Of a stretch of DNA of 64,000 nucleotides, positions 53,782 through 63,731 are shown piece by piece. The notes under the pieces were generated by a model. That model was not told the DNA's origin. It worked only from the letters and a program-made list of their open reading frames with translations, and made no database searches. Source of the DNA: Symsagittifera roscoffensis (lineage: Eukaryota; Xenacoelomorpha; Acoela; Convolutidae); contig NC_087070.1 in NCBI RefSeq assembly GCF_963678635.1, positions 10,386,539-10,450,538 on the forward strand, given 5' to 3'. The position numbers were made by a program, and so were the translations under genes. Positions within the stretch are counted from its first letter, which is position 1. Each line of letters begins with the position of its first letter.

Positions 53782-55656
53782 GTCATCTCTAGGCTTGTAC
53801 CGTGACGACCTTTGTGGTTGGCTCCCCCTTGCATATTCCTGTTGTCTGAATATGAGTACTTCTTGGGCTTCATTAGCATGTATTCTCTCGACTTCTGTCT
53901 CATCCTTTCTGGAGTCGGTGCACTGTCTTTCGACAATGTATAGTATGTTGCTAACATTGTTCTCAAGTCATCACTCTTTACCCCATCAATGAACTTTGAG
54001 GCGATGCTAAAGTTCCTTCTATTGGTGGACTCTTCCGGGTCACTCCTTCGTCTCAAGCTCTCAAGATCATCTAGGAACCTGTCTATCAATTCATCGTCCA
54101 TTTGCATTCTCTTTTCAAATCGCATCATCGCTTGATGACCCTCCATGCCTGACCCCAATCAATTCAACAATATCTCGAAGATTTTATCCGCAGTGTCGCG
54201 TTCCTCTTCCTTCTTCGCAACCACGCATTTCAATGCCGTGCCTTCCAAGTTGCTGAGTATCGCTGTGCATGCTTGCCTCTCATCGTTCAAGTTGTCTTGT
54301 TCCAAGTGCAACCTCATGACTTCTACCCAAGTGTCAATGCATCCATCTGAATCATCTTTGAGTTCTTTCGGTTTTTTGAAAGTTTTCCTGGATTTGTTGC
54401 TTCCTCTGTCACTCGAGTCGGTGTTCCTTGTGGCGAAGGCTTTTAGTGTCCTGTTCATCATTTCCCAGGTGCTTGCCTACGTCATGACATCCGGTCCCAC
54501 GTTGTTGTGAGTCGTGGAGTCCCCTGGACCACTCGTTGTGTTTGCTGTTCCACTTTTCATAATCGCTTTTGCCCCCCCCCCCCGGTGCTGTACTCGCGGC
54601 CTCCCGGTGTAATGGTAACGGTGTTGACTGCCGTTTGTTCCGTTGTGGTTCCACGAAGTCAACTCTATTGCCTTGCGTTCGCTCCGCTGCTGGCCTGTCC
54701 TGTGACGTTGAGTTCCTCAAGATGGCGTCTAATTTTGCCTGTATTGCACATGAACTCTCAGCCTGGTCCCTACTCATTGTGTCCATTCTCGTTTCCAAAC
54801 TCCCCAACTGGCTATTCACTGCGTCATATCGTTGCTTCATTTCTTGCATGTCTTTCATGATGTTCTTGTCTCGCTCTCCATCAGTGGTATCTACCTTGTC
54901 CGACATCTGCTGAAGTTTTTCCTCTGTCGCTTTCGCTAGATTGAAATAATTGCCCAGGTACTCATGCTTGTGGTATCTTAATTCTTTCTTTATCACATCT
55001 ATATCCTCCTCGCTGTGCTTTAGTCTCTTGTCGATCTGATCTAGCTTCGCCATCAGATCGCCCAGATCGAGAGACATTGTTTCATGGTCAGATGTTGCCT
55101 TGTTGTTGGCTGCTGTTCCCGGTCTAATCTGGTCTTCGTTTTGGTCGGTGTCTGTCATTTTCGTGGAAACTGTTCCGAATGTTTTGCCTTTCTCGGTCTT
55201 TGGTTTCTCCGTCACTATGTCTCTTGGTTTCATCCCGACCATCATTGCCAACCTTTCAGTGAATGACGTTCTTTTTGCTTGAGACTCGTCCTTTACCGTT
55301 TCTGGCGTGTTGCCCGTTGTGTCTTCCACAGTGTCTATCGGCGAGAACTCCATGGACTTTGGATTTGGTTCTTCTGCATTTGGCATCGGTGTTGACTCCG
55401 TCGTCTTCTTCTCCACCTCATCCACACTCTGGTCCGGTGTCTCTAGGTCAATCTCGATGGCGGGTTCTGCTTGTTTCCCTTCCATGCCCTCTTTTGTTTT
55501 GTTCTCCGTATTACTCCTCAATTTGACCATGCTAACTGAAAAGTTCTTCCTTGTTACTTTTGGGCCCATGGATGCCGTTTTACGTAGCGACGAGTTATAA
55601 TTTGTCTTTGATTCTGTAGATCTTTTTTCAGCCACCGGTACCCTGCTCCGTCTCAT
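53700..55656 (-). pseudogene. gag: gag, copy B (N-terminus, coiled coil, capsid-like)
   Basis: Starts at ATG 55656. The first frame (to 54409) holds a basic N-terminus, the MVKLRSNTE block shared by all three copies, an acidic middle, a coiled coil (IDKRLKHSEEDIDVIKKE to ETRMDTMSRDQAESS) and a Gly-rich tract over a C/G run at 54573-54582 that shifts frame. The capsid-like part is in 54461-54159 (DGCIDTWVEVMRLHLEQ...AILSNLEGTALK) and 54158-53700 (RFLDDLESLRRRSDPEE). A TAG (at about 54479) stands where copy A has a Trp codon. A five-G run at about 53824 (seven in copy A) separates the frame from the zinc-knuckle ORF. Confidence 0.82.
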
Positions 55657-55916
55657 GATTTCTATTTACAATTGATTCTATTTACAATATTGGGTTTTAC
55701 AAAATCCTATTCTAAAAGAAAATAATAAAAAAAACTTTGCTAAGAAAAAGAAAAACTACTTTACTGTTCCTTCTAATATTTTGTTAAAAGTCTACTAATT
55801 CGTGATCCTAACACTATCGTGTTCTAACTAGTCCTGTTGCTTTTGATTCAATTATTTCGACCTGTATCAAGACCCTTTAGTACCGTCACTCCACTTCTTC
55901 GTCCCTGCCCAAGCTT

Positions 55917-56735
55917 TCTCTCTACTGTCCCAAAACTGTTCAGTGCTGTCCCAGTACTTCTTGTTAGTGTCCCAAGACCACTGTCCCAAGACTCTTGCCC
56001 TAAGACGACTGTCCCAAGACTACTGTCCCAAAACTAGTGTCCCAAGACCACTGTCCCAAGACTACTGTCCCAAGATCCTTGCCCTAAGACTACTGTCCCA
56101 AGACTAGTGTCCCAAGACCACTGTCCCAAGACTACTGTCCCAAGACCCTTGCCCTAAGACTACTGTCCCAAGACTACTGTCCCAAGACTAGTGTCCCAAA
56201 ACTACTGTCCCAAGACTACTGTGCCAAGACCACTGTCCCAAGACCACTGTCCCAAGACCACTGTCCCAAGACCACTGTCCCAAGACCACTGTCCCAAGAC
56301 CACTGTCCCAAGACCACTGTCCCAAGACCACTGTCCCAAGACCACTGTCCCAAGACCACTGTCCCAAGACCACTGTCCCAAGACCAGTGTCCCAAGACCA
56401 CTGTCCCAAGACCACGGTCCCAAGACCACTGTCCCAAGACCACTGTCCCAAGACCAGTGTCCCAAGACCACTGTCCCAAGATCACTGTCCCAAGACCACT
56501 GTCCCAAGACCACTGTCCCAAGACCACTGTCCCAAGACTACTGTCCCAAGACCAGTGTCCCAAGACTGTGTCGTACCAAGACTGCTCTGGCTCAAGACTG
56601 TCTCAAGACTGCACCGTCCCAAGACTGTCCCAAGACTGCACTGTCCCAAGACTGTCCCAAGACTGTACTGCTCCAAGACCGTCCCCAGAATGCAATGTCC
56701 CAAGACTTCTTCGGTACTGTCCCAAGACCTGTCAC
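55917..56735 (-). repeat. 14-bp minisatellite (TCTTGGGACAGTGG), copy B leader
   Basis: Around 50 tandem copies of CCACTGTCCCAAGA (plus strand), nearly perfect from about 56220 to 56570 and degenerate on both sides. Because 14 is not a multiple of three, all frames stay open, giving spurious ORFs on both strands. In sense orientation the unit is TCTTGGGACAGTGG, close to the ancestral motif TCTTGGGATAGTG in the copy A leader. Confidence 0.92.
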
Positions 56736-57640
56736 TAAGTGTCTGGATAGTAGGATATCTTCTTCTTCGTTGTGGAACTCTTGAACCACTGTACCGTGTA
56801 CCACCACTTGAGCTCTAGTAAAAAATTTTCCCAAAATCCCTATCTTAATGGCCAAAATCCAAATACTGACCCCCCTGTATTTATCTCCCTTTCGTTGCTT
56901 CAGGCTATTTGAAACCCCAACTTCTTCGCAGGTATCTTGTGATCACCTGTTCGTTCAAATACTAACAACAAATTTTCACCGAAACGTAAAAATTTAAACA
57001 GGAAAAATTAAAAAAACAGAGAGATGAACCCACCTAAAATTCAAAGCTGACTGATGTCAACCTTTGTCCGAAAAAATGTCTGGTACCCGATTGCCACGCG
57101 TTATCCTCCCCCCTGCTAGCGATCTTATGGGGTATCACAAAAACTGTCTATGTCCGTTCCCCCCTACCGATCCGACCAGGGTACCTACCTTAACTCGATG
57201 TTAAATTTGGATATCCGCTTCATATAACCAACGCGTGTAAGTATCTAATGTAACTAAATCGACGATGCCGAACAATTAGTTACTCTAATGTGTCCCCCCT
57301 TTTTACACTTTACAACCACCAACCTTTAACCTAACCAGCCCCCCTTCTAACCTCCCTCCTCTTTAGCCCCCCTCTTAAGCCGAAAAACCCCTTAAGCGCC
57401 GGGTGCTGAACCTCTCGAGAGAAAACCGTAGACCTGTTTCCAGGCCTGCTTGTGTAAAAACTTCCTCAAAACAATGGGGCTCCGCTTATCCAATTTTACT
57501 TTTATTTCCTATAATTTAATGTGGATTTTAACGATACCCGTTTGCCCAACTTGAGAACACCCCCGTGCGTCCTCTTCTTGTTGTAGTAATCCCGTGCTGG
57601 TTGTCCCCTTGACGTGCACTGCACCTGACACCAGCACCAC

Positions 57641-57835
57641 CTTCCCACTTGGCCGGTCACCTCTCCCAGTCAGGTTTCCTAGCGGTTCAGCTCAGTCCTT
57701 GTGAACCACTTTCCCACTCGGCTGATCACCTCTTCCAGTCAAGTCTCCTAGTGGTCCGGTTCTGTTCTTGTGAACCACTCTCCCACTCGGCTGGTCACCT
57801 CTTCCAGTCAAGTCTCCTAGAGGTCCGGCTAGGTT
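57641..57835 (-). repeat. 69-bp direct repeat in copy B leader, about 2.8 copies
   Basis: Units start at TTCCCACT near 57642, 57711 and 57780 and contain CACCTCTTCCAGTCAAG and CCTAGTGGTCCGG. Copy A has a shorter, diverged version at 7600-7720 in the opposite orientation. Confidence 0.75.
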
Positions 57836-58270
57836 GCAAGCTATCTGAAAACCCTTAACAACGCCCCCCACTTGGGCACCTTATTGAAGTCACTGGTTTA
57901 GATTGCTAGATTGATCGAAACGATCGGTCTTATAAAACAGTATGGGTATACTATTTAATTAATATAAAGGTTTGATCCAACTAATCTGGTACCAAAGTCA
58001 CTGTCATTTTTGTTTTATGGTTTTTGTTCCTATTTCTATACTTTTTTCTTGTTTTTGTCCCCCTAGTAACCCCCCCCCCCTACTCGGTTAGCTAAGCCTC
58101 GTTCGGAGAGCGTACCAGGAAGTTTTCTCAAGTTTTCTGAAAAAGCTATCACGGTACAACCGGAAGGTTTACACGTTTTCGCTGAACCGTACCACCGGTA
58201 CTCTTGAATGGGCATGCAGCCCGGAGCTGTGTCAAGTGGGTTCGACTCCGTAGTCATGATGTCGTAAAAA

Positions 58271-58285
58271 CACCCAGGAGCGCCA
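58271..58285 (-). other. primer-binding site, tRNA-Asn-like, copy B
   Basis: The minus-sense TGGCGCTCCTGGGTG is complementary to a tRNA 3' end CACCCAGGAGCGCCA. It lies 11 nt after the LTR terminus. Animal tRNA-Asn 3' ends read CACCC(A/G)GG..CGCCA, so tRNA-Asn is the best guess. The same 15-mer is found at 25137-25151, 30834-30848 and 60972-60986. Confidence 0.7.
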
Positions 58286-58296
58286 TAAAAACACTA

Positions 58297-59069
58297 TGTA
58301 ACAGTCGCCTACTTCGGTCACATATGAGGCTTAAGAAAAATAGGCCCTATAACCATTGGCTCAAGAGTCAGGGACACTATCTCTTGTGTTTTTCTACCTC
58401 AAAAACGGTCGGAGCCAATTTGGTTTGCTTGCGACATGAGACTAGAACCCGTTACAGCTTAAAGGCCACTACCAAAATATCCCTCCACTCTAGAAAATAA
58501 GAACGTCCCCATACTTAGGTCTCGAGATACCCAAAATACACAAACGCCGTTAAAAACAGGGTCAGAACAATCCGTTAAGTTACTTTTTATTAGACAGTGG
58601 AACTTTGATCCATTTCAGATGGATCAACCTAAAACTCGCCTTATCTCAACATAACGATCATAAAACACACTCGAGAAAATTAAATTAGGTACTTACATAG
58701 CAGCACGCTTGAGAAACAGAGTAAATAAACTAATTAATGACTCTAGCATAAATATAATCGAATATAACTCAAGAAGTTTTCTAACGATGAGTTCCAATGA
58801 AAAGAAATAAGTTTTAATTCAAGAAAGTAGTTTTGGATCTGGACCATTGAGAGACTTCACTTGTCTGCCTTTCTGTTGAAGGTTCACACTGGTCCAGTTG
58901 ATTCTTGCTCTGCTCTCGTATTTGTTTGGTCTCCTATATCAGATAGGACAGCTCTACTCTAGTTTTCTACAGAGCTCCTTTCGAATTTTTGAAAAATTAA
59001 ACTTCACTCCAAAACAACGTATTTTCGTGTTCCTCAAGGTCAAACTTCCAGATATGACCGACTGGCACA
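58297..59069 (-). mobile_element. copy B 5' LTR, 773 bp
   Basis: TGTAACAG at 58297 to GGCACA at 59069 on the plus strand. It is highly similar to the 3' LTR but lacks about 123 bp that in the 3' LTR lie at about 36672-36794 (the GATGGAAATTGCGAATAG to GACAAGC part). Confidence 0.85.
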
Positions 59070-59345
59070 CAACTTGGTCCGAAAAAAAACCGTTCTCGGG
59101 GATCCTAAACTTCAAAAAGTCCGGTATTAGATCGTTTTTCAGACATTTTCTCAGAAACTTCAGTCTATGTACAGATACTTGAACTTTTTTAAAGAATTTT
59201 AAATAGTCTAACACAATTTTCCAAGTTAGTTTTATTTTTAAAATTTGTCTGAGCCAAACAGCAGGCTAAAATACTGTGGTCATTGTTTTGCAGGCCACGA
59301 GTAATGAAACTCGCAAGGCACAAAGCAAAACAAATCACACTCTTA
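59070..59345. other. flank between copy B and the 212-aa ORF
   Basis: AT-rich, no coding signal seen. It does not continue the Penelope-like element interrupted at 35995, so the two flanks of copy B come from different contexts. It may contain the 3' UTR of the minus-strand ORF. Confidence 0.4.
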
Positions 59346-59984
59346 TCACCCCTGTCTTTGAAGCGCAGACACTTCCTCTGCCTTCAGCTTCTGCTCACGT
59401 CTTGCTTTTGCCTTCCTCCTTGTCTGTGATGGTCTCTGTTGCTTACCCCTGATATTGCCAATCAGCTCTGACAGCCTTTCTTTGTGTGCCACTACCAATC
59501 GCAGAGATTTCAGCTCCAATTCAGCACTCTGGTGCAGCTTCAAATATTCCTTGAGCTGCTCCGGGTCGTTTTGCTTGCTCTTGGAGAGTATCCGTTTTGT
59601 AGCTGGAATAATGAGCACTCCTGTGCCGAGAAGCTGACTAAACAAGTCGGGCGTTCCTTCCCTTCTGCAATTAACGATCGCCAATATCTGCTGCTTCTTC
59701 GACTTCAAATATTTTGTCAGCTCCTCGACACCGGCTGGGCGATAGGTGTTTGTTCTGTGGCTGCTAATGGTGTTATTCACCACGTCGTGCCACACAACCA
59801 CTTTTTTCTCTTTCAGTGGACTGTCTTCCAGTAATCGTCGGAGGTTCTTTCCTTGGTTCAGCAAGTTGTTATTAAGGGATAGGCCAGGAATTGCTGTAAC
59901 AAGGCTCTCGTATTGCTTTTTCTCACATGTGTTAAGGGTGTTGATGCTGTGGAACAGGGAGCTATCTGCTACAATATGAAACAT
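59346..59984 (-). CDS. intact 212-aa ORF, possibly SGNH-like, basic C-terminus
   Basis: Uninterrupted ATG-to-stop frame with balanced amino-acid use, unlike the broken frames around it. The N-terminus FHIVADSSLFHSI resembles an SGNH nucleophile block with Ala for Gly. VVVWHDVVNNTISSH could be the third block, and a central strand GVLIIPATKR follows. The C-terminus is a helical coiled segment ending in a strongly basic stretch (SQTRRKAKARREQKLKAEE). No signal peptide. It may be the ORF of another mobile element or a host gene; I do not recognise the family. It lies between copy B and copy C and overlaps neither LTR. Confidence 0.55.
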   Translation of the reverse strand: MFHIVADSSLFHSINTLNTCEKKQYESLVTAIPGLSLNNNLLNQGKNLRRLLEDSPLKEKKVVVWHDVVNNTISSHRTNTYRPAGVEELTKYLKSKKQQILAIVNCRREGTPDLFSQLLGTGVLIIPATKRILSKSKQNDPEQLKEYLKLHQSAELELKSLRLVVAHKERLSELIGNIRGKQQRPSQTRRKAKARREQKLKAEEVSALQRQG

Positions 59985-60099
59985 TTCGGTAACTCAAATA
60001 AAAATCGGCCATATTTTACGTATCGATACTGATATATATCGATTGTGACATTCGACCAGAATGTGAAAAATGCAATCTCTGCAGAGTTCGGAATTTTAG

Positions 60100-60959
60100 C
60101 AGTAAGCCTTCCGGATTGGTGGTTTTTAAGAACTAAGGGCGTTATTGGAACGTTTAGCCAAACGGTGAGGGCTGGAATATTCTAGTATTTTAAAATTTCA
60201 AAAATTCGAATGATGACGTCACATTTCTGAGAAATGCTGAAACGGCCATTTTAACAGAAAACGAGTGAGAAAACACAACAACATTAGTTGCGCTGACGAT
60301 AACAACGACAATCGTGATTGAAAAACAGCAGCAGATTGCAGATAACGTTCCGAGTTGCAACTATTGTGCTGCTACAATAGTTGCAAGGCCGTTGCGAACA
60401 ACGGTGAAGGGTAAGAAACCAGCCTTCCGGATTGGGAAGAAATCGAGATCAACGGGCTTGATTCACCGGATTCAAGAATCCGGAAGGGTCTCGGGACGGA
60501 AAACTTTTATTGACTCGTGTGAACTTTTAGCATCCTGTCATGTCCTGACTTGAATTTAATTGAGATTTGGATTAGTTTTGACAAGGATGAGGTGCTAGGA
60601 GTTGGCGGGAAAGGGTTGATCCATCTTCGATGGAGATGATGATTTTTATCTACTGAACAAAAACAATAGTAATATAATAAGTAGTAGCCCTGTTTTTAGG
60701 AGTGACTTCGTGGTCTGGGGATACTGAGACCCAGCCATGAGCTCACTATTTTTGCATGTAATTCAGTTAATTTGAGCGTTCTGGTCGAAGCCGGAGAACA
60801 GTAACGTTTTTGTCGACCCGATGTTAGAAAAGACCACCGAAAAGTACTGGCTTGGTAGAGACGGTGAAAAACATGCAAAGCTCTGTTTAGACGCTAGCCA
60901 GTCGTCTTAAGACTTAGTTTTGTTATCCGTCGATATGTATCTTCCGGGCGAATGTTACA
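60100..60959 (+). mobile_element. copy C 5' LTR
   Basis: Plus-oriented LTR of the third element. It ends GAATGTTACA at 60959, and its body matches the solo LTR at 5646-6514. The start is blurred (about 60100); TGTGCC is not conserved. It carries a perfect TGACGTCA at 60214-60221 and three copies of the CCGGAAGGGT/CCTTCCGG motif (60106, 60421, 60477). A CTGTTTTTAGG box near 60690 corresponds to the GACCCTGTTTTTAA box of the other LTRs. Confidence 0.7.
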
Positions 60960-60971
60960 TGTATGTTTTTA

Positions 60972-60986
60972 TGGCGCTCCTGGGTG
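60972..60986 (+). other. primer-binding site, copy C
   Basis: TGGCGCTCCTGGGTG, identical to the copy B site, 12 nt after the LTR end. It confirms that copy C is a related element in plus orientation. Confidence 0.75.
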
Positions 60987-63731
60987 TTATTCTTTTATAA
61001 CATCATGACCGGCGGAACCGTTAACGAGCACTCCGCGCCGAGCGGATGCTCACATTAACGCCCTTAATAGGCCTAAGCCGCCGGGGCGGAAGGGTAGTTC
61101 GGAACGCGGAGGCCTTCCGGATTGCCGTGAATAGTTTTTTTAACCTAGTTAAGACCGAAAATTCACGAACCAGGAAGGGTGGGGGGATCGGCCGTCTCCT
61201 CGTCCCCTGAGTGGTTGGTGACCAAAAACACTTAAAGATATAAGTAAAACCAAACAAAAAGTAGTATATTACCCAAGAAAAACAAAAAACATAAAAAATA
61301 ACCGAAAAAACCAAAAACAGTAAAAAAAAAAAGTAAAAAATCAGTAGAAATCTTCCCCCCAGACAAGATGTGATTCAACCCCCCCGTTTGTTGTTGATAG
61401 ATATATTGTTGTTACAGGCATTTATATCAGTCAGGATTGTTACGATCAATTTTGTGGCCCGTTTGTGAGGCTTGTACTGTAGGGTTATTTGAGCATTTAA
61501 GCACGTTAATGATAAATTGCGCTCAATCCGGAAGGGTCAGCTGATTTGCGCTCATTTCGGAAGGGTCCTGGGTGAAGACCGATCCGGCAAGCAGTACAAG
61601 GAGCAACAAGAAGGGGCTCAACGACAACAACAATCGACTGTTGGGTATTGTTAACAAGTTTTGTATCCCTTTTGGTAAAAAAAGTAAGATAGTAATCTGT
61701 GGGGGGCTCGACAGTGCTGCACTGTAGTGACCCTTCACCGAACTGCGAATATCCGAGTTAAGCACCTTAATTCGGATAATAAACAAACCCGGAGGGGTAT
61801 AGTATTACTAATATTATTACTTATATAGCCTATATTAATAGTCTTATATCGTTTTTCAGTGAAAAACAACGAAAACAGACCGGTTTTTAGGGTCAAAATA
61901 GCGATATTTTGATCCCCCCACAAGTCGCGATTTTTGAGATATCGACATTTTTTGAAACGGAAAAAAGCGCTAAGTTAGTGTGTTACATCGTAACTGCACT
62001 ACTGTAATAAGTAGAACCGGTTAACTTTAGTTCGGAAGTGGTTGGAACTAGTTTGGTACCAAAAACCAAATTTTCCCATTTTTTGATAGTAAGAAACACT
62101 ATAAAATCAGAAAATTTTTTGAAATCTTTGAGTTAGGACAGTAAAAATAGTTGTTCGGACATCGTCCACTAGTGAATCTACGAGTTTTAAAACCCGCTAC
62201 CCGAAAGCCTTCCGGGTTGCAGAGAAATCGAACATAACGTGTTTGATTTGGTGGATTCATCAATCCGGAGGGGTCCAGGTAGCATAGTTTTTCGCAAATT
62301 TTATCTACAAAAGCGTTTTAGATCGGGTCTTTTGCATTGAACTAGAAGAGTATAGGCCTTCGGAGCTCGGATCAATAATTTTTAGGTCGAAAGGACCAGA
62401 TTTGCGGAAAAAGTTAGGCGGAACCTATAAGAGAGAAAATTTTTGAGTTTGGAAAAAAGACGTTTTGGTTAATAACTTTGGAACTACAGAGCATATGGAG
62501 TTGATCTTGGTACCAATAGATCAGAGATTAGCTGAGCTTACTGACAGGATTGGGAAATTTCCCGGAAAAACGAGCGAGAAAATTTTTTGAGATTGTTTTT
62601 AGCAAATTACACAAATCCGGAGGGGTACACCCTTCACGTTTTATAAATTTTTCTGAAAAATCCTTATACCCCTACCAAAAGTTGATAGCGATTGAACTAA
62701 GTAACTTAGGACAGTTTTAGACAAAAAGGGAGGGCTGAAGGCACAAGACAACCATAATAGAGTCGAAATTAGGCAAGTGATAAGACCCTTCACCGTTAGT
62801 GTGAATTGTCAAATAAGTGCCTTAACTTCAATCCGGAGGGGTCTACTTTCCAAATCCGGAGGGGTCTACTATTAACTAACTCGGAGGGGTCCCAATCTGG
62901 AGGGGTCTATATACTGACAGTCCGGAAGGGTCCTATCTGTGCCAATCCGGAAGGGTATTATTTTATTAAGGACCTAGGTAGACGAAAGAAAGACTAAAAA
63001 GTGAGAGGTATTAGGTTATTAATACACAGGCTAGGTATCAGTGACTGCACTGGTAACTTGCCTTTCAATAAGAACCAGAATAATACAAAACAGGTCCGAA
63101 CTCGGATATTCGCGACACTAAGTCTAAATTAAAAAGAGCGTAGTTCATTGGTGTGGATTGAACATAATACGTTTTTTGGGAAAAGTGACTGCCCTGAGGA
63201 TTTTAGTAGGTCTAGCTCGGGCAGTCCGAAGGCAGATAGGTAACACAGTACTCGGTGGGTGCAATAGACGCCCATTTGAGAAAATTACTGCCTTCAAAGT
63301 TTTGTCTGTTTGGTGCAGCACCAAGCAGGGAAAGCTTTTTCTTTAAAAGACAGGTTCGACTATTGTACTGCGACCGACTAAGAGTACAAGACACATACGT
63401 TTTTTTATATATACATTCATATTGTGACAATATATATTTTTGTTTTTGATTTTAAATCAACGTAAACTGTGCTTGATTGGGTAGTGAAACACTATCTTTT
63501 AAATTGACTGATAACATCATATTGTGCTAGTTTCCAGATCTTTAGACCGATAATCGGTTAGTGTGAATAAATTTTATACAAACTGAACTCTGACAACATA
63601 CAGGGATTCGTGGTCACTATTTAATAGAATCTGGTGAGATTTATTGTGTTGTGTCATTATTATTGTTAATAAAACTATAAGGTCTCTAGCAATTGAGTCA
63701 AGAGTAGGCATTGGAAAGTGACAAATAGAGA
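60987..63731 (+). mobile_element. copy C leader with dispersed AATCCGGAGGGGTC motifs
   Basis: 2.7-kb non-coding leader between PBS and gag, with little direct similarity to the leaders of copies A and B. The motif AATCCGGAGGGGTC, or the variant with GGAAGGG, is scattered through it in both orientations. Copies lie at 61525, 61555, 61788, 62262, 62614, 62830, 62853, 62881, 62894, 62919 and 62944, with inverted copies at 61112 and 62207. A cluster of six lies within 62830-62960. No coding region seen. Confidence 0.75.

Larger units (their letters stand above)
55657..58296 (-). mobile_element. copy B leader (5' untranslated region)
   Basis: 2.6 kb between PBS and gag. In sense order it has the PBS, then a GC-rich conserved block with GTACCGGTGGTACGG (near 58190), AT-rich boxes, a 69-bp triplicated element, and boxes shared with the other leaders (near 57060-57540). 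The 14-bp minisatellite comes just before gag. No long conserved ORF. Its length and repeats are unusual for a retrotransposon leader and may include packaging or regulatory sites. Confidence 0.75.
35996..59069 (-). mobile_element. copy B: 23.1-kb giant Ty3-like LTR retrotransposon
   Basis: Two LTRs (35996-36889 and 58297-59069) in the same minus orientation bracket PBS, leader, gag, protease, RT, RNase H, integrase, a macro-like module, ORF3 (about 9 kb) and a polypurine tract. The order protease-RT-RNase H-integrase is that of Ty3/gypsy elements. The usual size for that group is 5-10 kb; this one is more than twice that because of the 2.6-kb leader and ORF3. Flanking pentamers (CACAG left, CAACT right) do not match, and the LTRs differ by an internal 123-bp deletion plus substitutions. 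It is an old or recombined copy, and coding parts have many frame breaks. Confidence 0.88.

Noticed and set aside
55917-56735. CRISPR-like array
   Set aside because: Perfect tandem 14-mers without spacers in a eukaryotic retrotransposon leader.
56191-56784. Long open frames on both strands over the 14-bp repeat (up to 197 codons)
   Set aside because: A 14-bp unit without stops stays open in all frames; the peptides are pure repeat translations.
58225-58260. tRNA-like T-arm (GGGTTCGACTCC) in the leader
   Set aside because: No cloverleaf can be drawn around it and it is not conserved in the sibling leader at 25.1 kb.
62830-62960. Regularly repeated motif as a CRISPR or minisatellite
   Set aside because: Spacing is irregular and the motif also occurs inverted and far away; it fits dispersed binding sites better.
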